Below, piece after piece: positions 53,938 through 61,247 of a DNA stretch of 63,158 nucleotides. This stretch comes from Chlamydiales bacterium (GTDB taxonomy: Bacteria; Chlamydiota; Chlamydiia; Chlamydiales; JAAKFR01): positions 1 through 63,158 of the forward strand of contig JAFIGI010000065.1 of assembly GCA_020831465.1 (NCBI GenBank), written 5' to 3'. Every line of letters begins with the position of its first letter. Position 1 is the stretch's first letter. The notes below the pieces were generated by a model. It was given only the letters and a program-made list of their open reading frames with translations, had not been told where the DNA came from and made no database searches. The translations under genes were made by a program, and so were the position numbers.

Positions 53938-54290
53938 TCGTTGACCTTATCAAATTCAACAACGGCATATCGCGCGAGAGGAAGCGCTCCCGGTTTTCGG
54001 ACGCGAACCTTGGCCCATGTCAAAGGAAAAGCCTCCAGAATAGCATGCAAAGCCTCATAAGCAAACGTTTCGATCAAGTGGTAGCGCCGCGTTTGAGCCA
54101 ACTCTTTACAAAGAGCGCATACCGCTTCGTAATCGACGGTATCGACAATCGAATCGGTTCGAACCGGTTCGGCTAGATTAAGCCGCATTTCCAAGTCGAG
54201 AGAGAGTTCTTGCTCGACTTTACGTTCGTAGGCATGCGCGCCTAAAGTGCAATGAATCCGAAAATCCTCGATTTTAATCGTTCCTTCCAT
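53934..54290 (-). CDS. folB: Dihydroneopterin aldolase
   Basis: 118 residues. IKIEDFRIHCTLGAHAYERKVEQELSLDLEM and TVDYEAVCALCKELAQTRRYHLIETFAYEALHAI are the FolB signatures, with the catalytic Lys in VRVRKPGAL. It converts dihydroneopterin to 6-hydroxymethyl-dihydropterin in folate synthesis. Neighbours: HAD phosphatase upstream (17-base overlap) and SDR downstream, so SDR-folB-HAD is one transcript. Confidence 0.92.
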   Translation of the reverse strand: MEGTIKIEDFRIHCTLGAHAYERKVEQELSLDLEMRLNLAEPVRTDSIVDTVDYEAVCALCKELAQTRRYHLIETFAYEALHAILEAFPLTWAKVRVRKPGALPLARYAVVEFDKVNE

Positions 54291-55110
54291 AAAACTGAGT
54301 CGCCTCTTTTAACCCATGAATGATGCCGTGCTCCTGCGCTGAAGGGGCGACTAGATCGGCCAGCCTGTGCATCTCTTCGGGAGCGTTCCGCATCACAATT
54401 TTGAATGTGCTCTTTTCTAGCATTTCTACGTCATTTAAGTCATCTCCTGCGGCGATGGCCGGCAGCCCGGGAGGATGGAGCCGGCGAAATTCTTCGAGAA
54501 TCTCTCCTTTCGATGCCCCCGCATCATTGAGGAAGGCGAGATAGTTGCCCGGATTAAAAGGATCGCGGATGACCGTCACGTTCAATCGGCCAAGCCGGCG
54601 CATCCTTTCTGCAAATGCGTAAGACTTTTCCCGCTGCGCGAAATATTTAGCGGCCGCGAATTCGGTTATATCCAAATCGGCAAAGGTATCGACCGAAACC
54701 CATTTTTCCGGCGAAAAGCTAATCCGTAAACGAATATATTCCAAATCATTATGTTTAAACGCGGCAGGACGATAATAACAGATGTCCTCGTTCTCTTTTC
54801 CCGATTCGATCAGAATATTATCGGGCATTTGGGCAAGCAGGCTGACGGGGAGATAGTCTTTCTTGACAAGGCGCGCAAGGGGCATCTCGTAAAGGGCCGC
54901 TCCATTCTGAACGGCAAAGTGATATTCGCCCTTCAAGCCGGAGAGGATCGGATAGGCAAACGAAAATGTCCGGCCGGTCAGGAAAATCAGCCGCCATCCA
55001 TCGGCTATTAAAAAGTTGAGAAAGTCTTCGACTTTTTTCTCAATCCGGTCCTTTTCCACAGTGATCGTCCCGTCGATGTCGAGGGCGATAATTCCTTTAA
55101 ATCTTCTCAT
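54274..55110 (-). CDS. HAD-superfamily phosphatase (Cof type)
   Basis: 278 residues. DIDGTIT (motif I, 11-17), LTGRTFS (motif II), K in the middle and AAGDDLNDVEML (motif IV) define a Cof-type HAD with a C2 cap. These act on sugar phosphates, FMN or related small phosphates; substrate unknown. It may fill a missing dephosphorylation step in folate synthesis (dihydroneopterin triphosphate/phosphate), a guess from its link to folB. Position of CT103, next to fabI in the backbone. Confidence 0.88.
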   Translation of the reverse strand: MRRFKGIIALDIDGTITVEKDRIEKKVEDFLNFLIADGWRLIFLTGRTFSFAYPILSGLKGEYHFAVQNGAALYEMPLARLVKKDYLPVSLLAQMPDNILIESGKENEDICYYRPAAFKHNDLEYIRLRISFSPEKWVSVDTFADLDITEFAAAKYFAQREKSYAFAERMRRLGRLNVTVIRDPFNPGNYLAFLNDAGASKGEILEEFRRLHPPGLPAIAAGDDLNDVEMLEKSTFKIVMRNAPEEMHRLADLVAPSAQEHGIIHGLKEATQFYGRND

Positions 55111-55148
55111 TACCTATGATGATCACTATCCAAAATGGAGAGATTAAT

Positions 55149-55577
55149 ATGTTTTTTTTGGCTGAAGCAGGTGCAATGGCCGATCTGGCGACGGAAGAGG
55201 TCATAGGGCAAAGTTATAATTACTGGGGGCAGTTTGTCAATATGCTCCTCACGCTTGGCATCATTCTCGTGCTGATCTTTGTCAGCGTCTATTTTTTGAA
55301 AAGGCTGATGCGCTCGCGTATCGAGCATTTGAACCGCTCAACAGGAATTAAAATCCTCGAAAGACGGGCGCTCAATTCGAAATCCTCTCTTTATTTGATC
55401 GACGTTCTGGGCAAAGGAATCGTGATTGCAGAATCGCAGGCAGGAATTCAAGTGGTGACAGAATTGCCCGCCGATGTCAAAGTAGAGGAAAAGCTTGACG
55501 AATTGCATGAAGAACCGGCGGCGATTCAAGAATCATTCATACAAAGACTAAAGAAATTAGCAGCGAAAAATGGTTGA
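55149..55577 (+). CDS. fliO: FliO-like flagellar export protein
   Basis: 142 residues from the ATG at 55149 (SD GGAGAG at 55137-55142); ATG at 55116 is possible but lacks an SD. One membrane segment (FVNMLLTLGIILVLIFVSVYFLKRL), then a short soluble domain (IKILERRALNSKSSLYLIDVLGKGIVIAESQAGIQVVTELP) that follows the FliO pattern (basic/Leu linker, KxxLYLVxVGxxxxLLGxTxxGxxxL). FliO assists assembly of FliP. It overlaps fliP by 8 bases. Confidence 0.75.
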   Translation: MFFLAEAGAMADLATEEVIGQSYNYWGQFVNMLLTLGIILVLIFVSVYFLKRLMRSRIEHLNRSTGIKILERRALNSKSSLYLIDVLGKGIVIAESQAGIQVVTELPADVKVEEKLDELHEEPAAIQESFIQRLKKLAAKNG

Positions 55578-56184
55578 GCTGCCCTCGGTAATCATTCTCG
55601 CCCTCATCCCTTTCGTCTTTATTTTGATGACATCTTTCACAAGGATTTCGATCGTGCTCACCTTTTTACGCCAAGCGCTGAGCACGTCGGTCCCCTCTAC
55701 GCAAATCATCGTCGGCCTATCGCTGATCTTAACGGGATACATAATGCACCCTGTTATTACCGAAATCTATGAGCAGGCAATCCTCCCCTACACGAAAGAG
55801 GAAGAGAAGAAACCGGAAGAGATTTTGACCAAAGCGTGGCCCCCGCTGCGCACGTTCATGCTCAACCACACAAGGGAAAAGGACCTGGAGCTATTTTTGG
55901 ATATGGCACGCGTCGAGCTGAAGGGCAATAATCTGGAGGCCGTTCCCTGGTACTGCGTCGTGCCCAGCTTCGTTCTTTCCGAGCTACGGACAGCCTTTAT
56001 GCTCGGCTTTCTTCTCTTTTTACCCTTCCTCATAATCGACATGGTGGTCACCTCGCTGCTCATGTCAATGGGGATGGTTCTACTCCCCCCCGTCATGATT
56101 TCGTTCCCCTTTAAAATCCTCCTCTTTGTCGTCGTAGACGGGTGGAGGCTTGTCGTCCAACAGATCGTAGGAGGGTATCAATGA
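55570..56184 (+). CDS. fliP: Flagellar-type export protein FliP
   Basis: 204 residues. Signatures of FliP are near perfect: MTSFTRISIVLTFLRQALST, LSLILTGYIMHPVI, RTFMLNHTREKDLELF and VPSFVLSELRTAFMLGFLLFLPFLIIDMVVTSLLMSMGMVLLPPVMISFPFKILLFVVVDGW. The TREKDL element is a FliP mark that injectisome SctR proteins lack. FliP with FliQ and FliR makes the export gate. It lacks the N-terminal signal region of E. coli FliP (245). Overlaps fliO and fliQ. Confidence 0.93.
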   Translation: MVELPSVIILALIPFVFILMTSFTRISIVLTFLRQALSTSVPSTQIIVGLSLILTGYIMHPVITEIYEQAILPYTKEEEKKPEEILTKAWPPLRTFMLNHTREKDLELFLDMARVELKGNNLEAVPWYCVVPSFVLSELRTAFMLGFLLFLPFLIIDMVVTSLLMSMGMVLLPPVMISFPFKILLFVVVDGWRLVVQQIVGGYQ

Positions 56185-56471
56185 CTCCCGAACAGATCAC
56201 CCATATCGTCCGCCATACGCTTTATACCGCATTGGAGATCGGCGCCCCCTTCCTTTTGCTCGCCCTGATTGTCGGACTCTGCATTTCCTTGATCCAGTCG
56301 ATTACCCAAGTCCAGGAAATGACTCTCTCTTTCGTTCCAAAGATGCTCGCACTCGCACTCGCACTCGCTATTTTTTTCCCGTGGATGCTTAAGATTCTGA
56401 CGAAATTTACAAACAATATCCTGATTCACCAATGGGATAAAGTAACTTCGCTTGTGAACTATGTCCAATGA
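56181..56471 (+). CDS. fliQ: Flagellar-type export protein FliQ
   Basis: 96 residues, ATG at 56181 over the fliP stop (ATGA), GGAGG at about 56170-56174 as SD. Two membrane segments (ALEIGAPFLLLALIVGLCISLIQSITQVQEMTLSFVPKMLALALALAIFFPWML) with the FliQ core QSITQVQEMTLSFVPK. Part of the export gate. Overlaps fliR by 11 bases. Confidence 0.93.
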   Translation: MTPEQITHIVRHTLYTALEIGAPFLLLALIVGLCISLIQSITQVQEMTLSFVPKMLALALALAIFFPWMLKILTKFTNNILIHQWDKVTSLVNYVQ

Positions 56472-57210
56472 ACTCATCCTCTTTTTCGCCCTCTTCGCAC
56501 GCAACGCCGGTTTTTTTCTCCTCTCCCCTCTTTTCACTAAACGAAATATCCCGGTATGGGTCCGCCTTGGAGTCGCTTTCTCTTGCTCGCTCATTCTCCT
56601 TCCGCCTCTCACCTCCGAATTAATCTTGAAGTCCGAAGATCCCCTCCTATTTGCGACACGCATGATTCAGGAAATCGCAGTCGGCTATCTGCTCGGCTTT
56701 CTCTTCTCCCTCCTTTTCGAGGCCGCCGCCTTCGCAGGGCAAGTCGTCGGGACATTGACCGGCTTCTCCGCTACTGAACTGCTCGACCCCTTTTATAATA
56801 GCGAGCATCCACTCATCTCGCGTCTTTTTACCCTAATCCTCTTTGCTCTCTTTTTCGCTCTCGACCTTCACCACATCTGCTTGCGCCTATTGTATGAAAG
56901 CTACAAAGCCTTTCCTCCAAATGCTGCCCTCGAAAATATCTTTGGAATCATCGAAGCCTTCGGCAGGCTCTTCACATACGCCCTCTCCTACGCCTTCTTC
57001 CCAATGGTTATGCTCCTGCCCTTAATTCTCTGTTTTGCCATTCTCGCCCGCTTCTTGCCCTTTCTGCAAATGTTTTGGACCGGTTTTCCCCTCCAATTAC
57101 TGATTGGTTTCGGCGCAATCGCTCTGGCCGCAGGTTTTTTTGGCCAAATCCTTCAAGGAGCTTTTAACGAATTCCTTTCGATCGCTAGGAAAGTGCTTTT
57201 TCCATTGTGA
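56461..57210 (+). CDS. fliR: Flagellar-type export protein FliR
   Basis: 249 residues with about six membrane segments. ARNAGFFLLSPLFTKRNIPVWVRLGVAF, EIAVGYLLGFLFSLLFEAAAFAGQVVGTLTGFS and FLPFLQMFWTGFPLQLLIGFGAIALAAGF follow the FliR/SctT pattern (E..GxxxG....AG motif). It ends as the last export-gate subunit in the set; no flhB follows. The order fliO-P-Q-R is the flagellar order. Confidence 0.9.
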   Translation: MSNELILFFALFARNAGFFLLSPLFTKRNIPVWVRLGVAFSCSLILLPPLTSELILKSEDPLLFATRMIQEIAVGYLLGFLFSLLFEAAAFAGQVVGTLTGFSATELLDPFYNSEHPLISRLFTLILFALFFALDLHHICLRLLYESYKAFPPNAALENIFGIIEAFGRLFTYALSYAFFPMVMLLPLILCFAILARFLPFLQMFWTGFPLQLLIGFGAIALAAGFFGQILQGAFNEFLSIARKVLFPL

Positions 57211-57259
57211 TAATCTATGCGATCCGTTATCTTTTTCGCTCTTACAAACGAGGTTTTGC

Positions 57260-57412
57260 GTGAGATTGGGACTATTTGCGATTGCGATTCTTTTAACGCT
57301 GACCGGCTGTCTTTATAAAATGCCCACCGACGACTGCATTTCAACCCTTCCAAATACAAATAATCCACATATTACACGCGAAAAAACCCCCTCTTTTCCG
57401 GGCAAAGGATAG
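57260..57412 (+). CDS. Very small predicted lipoprotein
   Basis: 50 residues, GTG at 57260 with SD ACGAGG 7 bases upstream. VRLGLFAIAILLTLTGCLYKM is a lipoprotein signal (lipobox LTGC), leaving a mature peptide of about 34 residues ending TREKTPSFPGKG. It fills the gap between fliR and csrA, 6 bases before csrA, so it is probably in the same transcript. Lipoproteins in this place could belong to the apparatus's outer part; function unknown. Confidence 0.6.
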   Translation: MRLGLFAIAILLTLTGCLYKMPTDDCISTLPNTNNPHITREKTPSFPGKG

Positions 57413-57418
57413 AATCAT

Positions 57419-57655
57419 ATGTTAGTCTTAACGCGAAAAGCAGAACAAAAAATTCGAATCGGGAATAATATTGTCATTACTGTGCTTAAGGTACAGGGAG
57501 ATCAGGTCTCCATTGGAATTGAAGCTCCAAAGGATCTTCAAATCGTCCGCGAAGAATTACTGAATGAAGATTTAATCAAATCGACGGCTCGTGCAAATCG
57601 AAAAAGCGCATTATATGAGAATAGGAGCGAAACAATCGCAGAAGATTTCTCATGA
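57419..57655 (+). CDS. csrA: Carbon storage regulator
   Basis: 78 residues: MLVLTRKAEQKIRIGNNIVITVLKVQGDQVSIGIEAPKDLQIVREEL, the full CsrA signature, with a C-terminal extension (about 60-78). CsrA binds GGA motifs in mRNA leaders and represses or stabilises; in many bacteria it sits next to flagellar genes and controls flagellin. SD AAAGGAT. It overlaps the mcsc-like gene (ATGA), so a chaperone is coupled to it. Confidence 0.94.
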   Translation: MLVLTRKAEQKIRIGNNIVITVLKVQGDQVSIGIEAPKDLQIVREELLNEDLIKSTARANRKSALYENRSETIAEDFS

Positions 57656-58107
57656 GTTTTGAGCTGAATCATGACAACCTTCAGAACTTTCTAAAAAAAA
57701 TCGGCTTTGAGCCGATATTTCAAGAAGCGACCAATCAAGTCTACATCCTTATGAAGATCAAGGAGGTAGACCTTCCTCTCTTTTTTGGTATAAGCCTTGA
57801 ATCTTCACTTTTGCAGATTGTCGGCTATCTACCCTACCAGCTCCACGCCCCTGCATTCGGCGAGACTGCCCGCATGCTCCATCTCCTCAACAAGCAGCTT
57901 GATATGCCGGGATTTGGTATGGACGAGAATGAAAAGCTCATGTTTTATCGCTCCGTAATCCCCTGCCCGGAAGATAAGGTGGACGAAAACCTTCTTGGAA
58001 TGTATATCGGAACTCTGCGCTTTGCTTGCGATACATTTATGTACGCAATCGGATCGATTGCGGCAGGTAAGATCAAGGTCGATGATTTTTTAAAAGAAAA
58101 TGGCTAA
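57652..58107 (+). CDS. mcsc: Type III secretion chaperone, Mcsc-like
   Basis: 151 residues. FELNHDNLQNFLKKIGFEPIFQEATNQVYILMKIKEVDLPLFFGISLESSLLQIVGYLPYQL is the CesT/YbjN-like chaperone fold, and the position before the DnaQ-like gene equals CT260, known as Mcsc, a chaperone for several Inc proteins in C. trachomatis. Overlaps csrA by 4 bases and dnaQ-like by 8. Confidence 0.8.
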   Translation: MSFELNHDNLQNFLKKIGFEPIFQEATNQVYILMKIKEVDLPLFFGISLESSLLQIVGYLPYQLHAPAFGETARMLHLLNKQLDMPGFGMDENEKLMFYRSVIPCPEDKVDENLLGMYIGTLRFACDTFMYAIGSIAAGKIKVDDFLKENG

Positions 58108-58792
58108 ACGCTTCATTTACTACGACACCGAGACTACCGGGACGCGGGCTGAGAAAGACCGGATCGTCGAGATTGCGGCTTACGACCCCGAAAAAAACCG
58201 TGAATTTACCATGCTGGTCAATCCCGGAATTTCGATTCCTCAAGAGGCTTCAAAAATTCACGGGATTACCGATGATATGGTTGCAAGTGCTCCCTCTTTC
58301 GCAGAGGCCGGTACGGCCTTCTTTGCCTTTTGCGATGCAGATGCCGTTCTTGTTGCCCACAACAACGACAACTTCGACAAACATTTTTTAGTCCATGAAT
58401 GCAAGCGCCACCATCTCGAACTCCCTCCTTATGATATGGTCGACTCCCTTAAGTGGGCGCGTAAATACCGTCCCGACCTGCCGCGCCACAGCCTTCAGTT
58501 TTTACGCCAAATCTACGGATTCGAAGAGAACAATGCGCACCGCGCTCTTGACGATGTGATCATCCTCCACCAAGTTTTCAGCGCGATGATCGATGATCTC
58601 TCGGTTGAAACCGTCCTCGCACTTCTCAGCAAAGAGGAAGAGAGCGATGTGATGCCCTTTGGAAAACACCAAGGGAAACCGTTGAGCGAAGTTCCTTCCT
58701 CCTACTTAAAATGGTTGAAAAAGGAGGGAGCGTTTGACAAACCGGAAAATGCAGGACTCAAATCTGCCCTCGAAAAAATCGGCGCCCTGTAA
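58100..58792 (+). CDS. DnaQ-like 3'-5' exonuclease with DUF3820 tail
   Basis: 230 residues. DEDDh exonuclease: YYDTETTG (motif I), HNNDNFDKHF (II) and HRALDDVIILHQVF (III). The last 40 residues (VMPFGKHQGKPLSEVPSSYLKWLKKEG) match the DUF3820 fold, an added tail seen in several exonucleases. Proofreading by the epsilon subunit or a stand-alone exonuclease role. Position of CT261. Confidence 0.9.
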   Translation: MAKRFIYYDTETTGTRAEKDRIVEIAAYDPEKNREFTMLVNPGISIPQEASKIHGITDDMVASAPSFAEAGTAFFAFCDADAVLVAHNNDNFDKHFLVHECKRHHLELPPYDMVDSLKWARKYRPDLPRHSLQFLRQIYGFEENNAHRALDDVIILHQVFSAMIDDLSVETVLALLSKEEESDVMPFGKHQGKPLSEVPSSYLKWLKKEGAFDKPENAGLKSALEKIGAL

Positions 58793-58795
58793 ATA

Positions 58796-59614
58796 ATGAA
58801 GATCGCCATTTCTCCCTGTCCTAACGATACCTATTTATTCCATGCCTGGATTACGGGCCTGGTCGGAGAGCCGCCAGAAACGACCTTTGCCGACATCCAA
58901 TACCTCAACGAACTCGCTCACAAGGGACGCTATCCCCTTATTAAAATCTCCTTCAACTGCTTGCGAGAGGTCTCTGAAACCTACCAACTCTTGCCTGTCG
59001 GATCGGCGCTCGGATTTCATTGCGGCCCCAAGATCATTGCGAAAAGATCCTTTTCACTTGAAAAGCTCCCTGAAAAACGGATTGCCGTCCCAGGAAAGGA
59101 GACAACGGCTCATCTCCTATTGGAAAAACTACTCCCCGAGCCAATGGAAAAGCAATTTTGCCTCTACAATGAAATCCCTCGCTTGATCGACGATGACATT
59201 GTCGATTGCGGCCTAATCATCCACGAAACCCGCTTCACCTATCTCTCGCTGGGTTTTTTCGAAATTGCAGATCTTGGAGAGCTATGGCATGAGCGATTCC
59301 AACTCCCCCTGCCGCTCGGGTGCCTCGCCATCCACCGTGATTATCCTGACAAGGAGGGTGTTGTGCGCCTCCTTCAGGATTCTCTTGCCTACGCCCGCGC
59401 CCACCCACTTGCATCGCGCTCCTTTATTCTCGAACACAGCCAGGAAAGAGAGTACGCGGCCGTCGAGCGCCACATCGATACCTACGTCAACGAAGAGACC
59501 GAAAACCTCTCCGAGAGAGGCCTTGAAGCGATTCAAACCCTATTAGAGATATGTCCAAAAAACTTATTGTATTCGCCCAAAGAGGTGAAGCAGAAGCAAC
59601 CTTGCACGCCTTAA
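58796..59614 (+). CDS. mqnD: 1,4-dihydroxy-6-naphthoate synthase
   Basis: 272 residues. ISPCPNDTYLFHAW at the N terminus and CGLIIHETRFTYLSLGFFEIADLG are MqnD features of the periplasmic-binding-fold MqnA/MqnD enzymes. It takes part in the futalosine route to menaquinone, used by chlamydiae. Position of CT262. Its end overlaps mqnB by 64 bases. Confidence 0.88.
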   Translation: MKIAISPCPNDTYLFHAWITGLVGEPPETTFADIQYLNELAHKGRYPLIKISFNCLREVSETYQLLPVGSALGFHCGPKIIAKRSFSLEKLPEKRIAVPGKETTAHLLLEKLLPEPMEKQFCLYNEIPRLIDDDIVDCGLIIHETRFTYLSLGFFEIADLGELWHERFQLPLPLGCLAIHRDYPDKEGVVRLLQDSLAYARAHPLASRSFILEHSQEREYAAVERHIDTYVNEETENLSERGLEAIQTLLEICPKNLLYSPKEVKQKQPCTP

Positions 59615-60225
59615 ATGCCCAATCGGTAGAATCGGAGACACGGTTTGTCTGGTCGGAAGGAGAAATCCCCTCTCTCTATGAATTTGAGCAAGGGAGGATT
59701 GTCATTAGCAGCGTCGGAATCCATGCAGCACAAATGGCCGTTGCCAAATACGCTCCGGATGTTGACGAAGTCTGGAACATCGGATTGTCGGGGGCTTTAC
59801 AGAGCGGCCTTCCTATCGGCGAAATCCTTGAAATCGAAAAAGTAGGCAAATATATCCCCTTTGGTAGCCTTGATTCCTATTCGCTTGAATGCCTCCGCAC
59901 GACCGTTCCCCACCTCACTCTTTCTAATGGCGGCGGCAAACTCATTTCATCCGATTTCCCCATCCACGACCGTACCCATCGCTTCCATCTTGGCAAAACA
60001 TGGGACCTTGTCGACATGGAAGGATATGGCGTCGCTTATGCCTCCCGCCAACTTGGCAAAAAATGCAAAATGTGGAAAATTGTTTCAGACTTCGCCTCCC
60101 CGGGCGGAAGAGAGCTGATCCGAAAAAATAGAACCCGTTTGTCGGAACAAATTGCCGAGACATTATATGCAGCAATCCATGAAAGCCGCCCTCATTCATC
60201 ATTTCCGCGGAATCGAAAAAGTTGA
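59551..60225 (+). CDS. mqnB: Futalosine hydrolase-like nucleosidase
   Basis: 224 residues. A nucleoside phosphorylase/hydrolase fold: VWNIGLSGALQSGLPIGEIL, LVDMEGYGVAYASRQLGKKCKMWKIVSDFASPGGREL holds the purine-site Glu and Asp. Position of CT263 after MqnD indicates futalosine (or aminodeoxyfutalosine) cleavage in menaquinone synthesis. The 3' end overlaps the oxidoreductase gene by 47 bases. Confidence 0.85.
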   Translation: MSKKLIVFAQRGEAEATLHALNAQSVESETRFVWSEGEIPSLYEFEQGRIVISSVGIHAAQMAVAKYAPDVDEVWNIGLSGALQSGLPIGEILEIEKVGKYIPFGSLDSYSLECLRTTVPHLTLSNGGGKLISSDFPIHDRTHRFHLGKTWDLVDMEGYGVAYASRQLGKKCKMWKIVSDFASPGGRELIRKNRTRLSEQIAETLYAAIHESRPHSSFPRNRKS

Positions 60226-61132
60226 AATCGAAGAAGTCTCTATCCCCTCCCCTAAACCGTTTGAACTTCAAATCGCCGTAAAATATGCTGGGGTCAATCC
60301 CGTCGATTGGAAAATTGCCGAAGGGATGCTGAAAACCCGCATGGACTACCAATTCCCGATCATCCTCGGTTGGGATCTCTCGGGCATCGTTTCAGCCGTC
60401 GGAAAAGATGTCAGCGGATTCTCGGAGGGCGACCCTGTTTTTGCTTATTGCCGAAAAAAGATCATCCATGACGGCTCCTATGCAGAATATATCTGCCTCG
60501 ATGCAAAAAACGTCGTCTTGAAACCCAAATCCCTAAGCTTCGCCCAAGCGGCGGTTATCCCTTTAAGCAGCCTGACGGCTTGGCAAACACTCTTCGAGGC
60601 AGCGCATCTGAAGGCAAAAGAGAAGATCCTGATCCATGCCGGCGCCGGAGGTGTCGGTGGCTTTGCCATCCAATTTGCTAAACTCGCTCAAGCTTATGTG
60701 ATCACAACAGCCGGTGCATCAAATTTCGACTATGTAGCCATGCTCGGCGCTGATGAAGCAATTGACTACAAAAAAGCCCCCTTTATCGATCTTTTCCGGA
60801 AAAAACATCCTAAAGGCGCCGATGTCGTCTTTGATACCGTAGGGGGAAGCACTCTTCTCGCCAGTTACGCAGCAGCCAAAATCGGAGGGAGGCTGATCAC
60901 AATCGCAGGCACCATCGACCAAGAGCTCGCTTCCCAAAGAGAGTTAGAAACAGAATTTGTCTTTGTCCGTCCCGATGGAAAGCAGCTGAAAAAAATCGCA
61001 AGCCTTTTTGATGAAGGCAAGCTCTCCCCACCCCCCATTCAAGAGTATTCTTTTGACGAGGTTGAAACTGCCTTGCGCGCAAGCAGAGGCGGCCACACCC
61101 GGGGAAAACTTGTCCTAAATATCGCTAATTAA
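60179..61132 (+). CDS. Zinc-independent MDR-family NADP oxidoreductase
   Basis: 317 residues from the ATG at 60179 (MKAALIHHFRGIEKVEIEEVSIPSP), which overlaps mqnB by 47 bases. Quinone-oxidoreductase-like MDR: GVNPVDWKIAEGML, GWDLSGIVSAVGKDVSGFSEGDPVF, IHAGAGGVGGFAIQFAKL (nucleotide site), and a C-terminal EVETALRASRGGHTRGKLVL. No zinc-binding cysteine pattern. It may reduce quinones or reactive enals; the real substrate is unknown. Its gene order behind mqnB could link it to the quinone pool. Confidence 0.88.
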   Translation: MKAALIHHFRGIEKVEIEEVSIPSPKPFELQIAVKYAGVNPVDWKIAEGMLKTRMDYQFPIILGWDLSGIVSAVGKDVSGFSEGDPVFAYCRKKIIHDGSYAEYICLDAKNVVLKPKSLSFAQAAVIPLSSLTAWQTLFEAAHLKAKEKILIHAGAGGVGGFAIQFAKLAQAYVITTAGASNFDYVAMLGADEAIDYKKAPFIDLFRKKHPKGADVVFDTVGGSTLLASYAAAKIGGRLITIAGTIDQELASQRELETEFVFVRPDGKQLKKIASLFDEGKLSPPPIQEYSFDEVETALRASRGGHTRGKLVLNIAN

Positions 61133-61247
61133 AAAAACTTATTTCATATTATTTTTTATTTTAATTGAATTTCTTCATGATTTTTTAACAAAAACTATGC
61201 TAATATTTCAATCTTTACAGACAATTTAAACCGAGAGGTACATATTT

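Noticed and set aside
55570-57210. These genes could be the injectisome set sctR-sctS-sctT
   Set aside because: FliO precedes them, csrA follows, and the FliP-specific TREKDL and LLPPVMIS elements are present. Kept as flagellar-type, with a tree as the decisive test.
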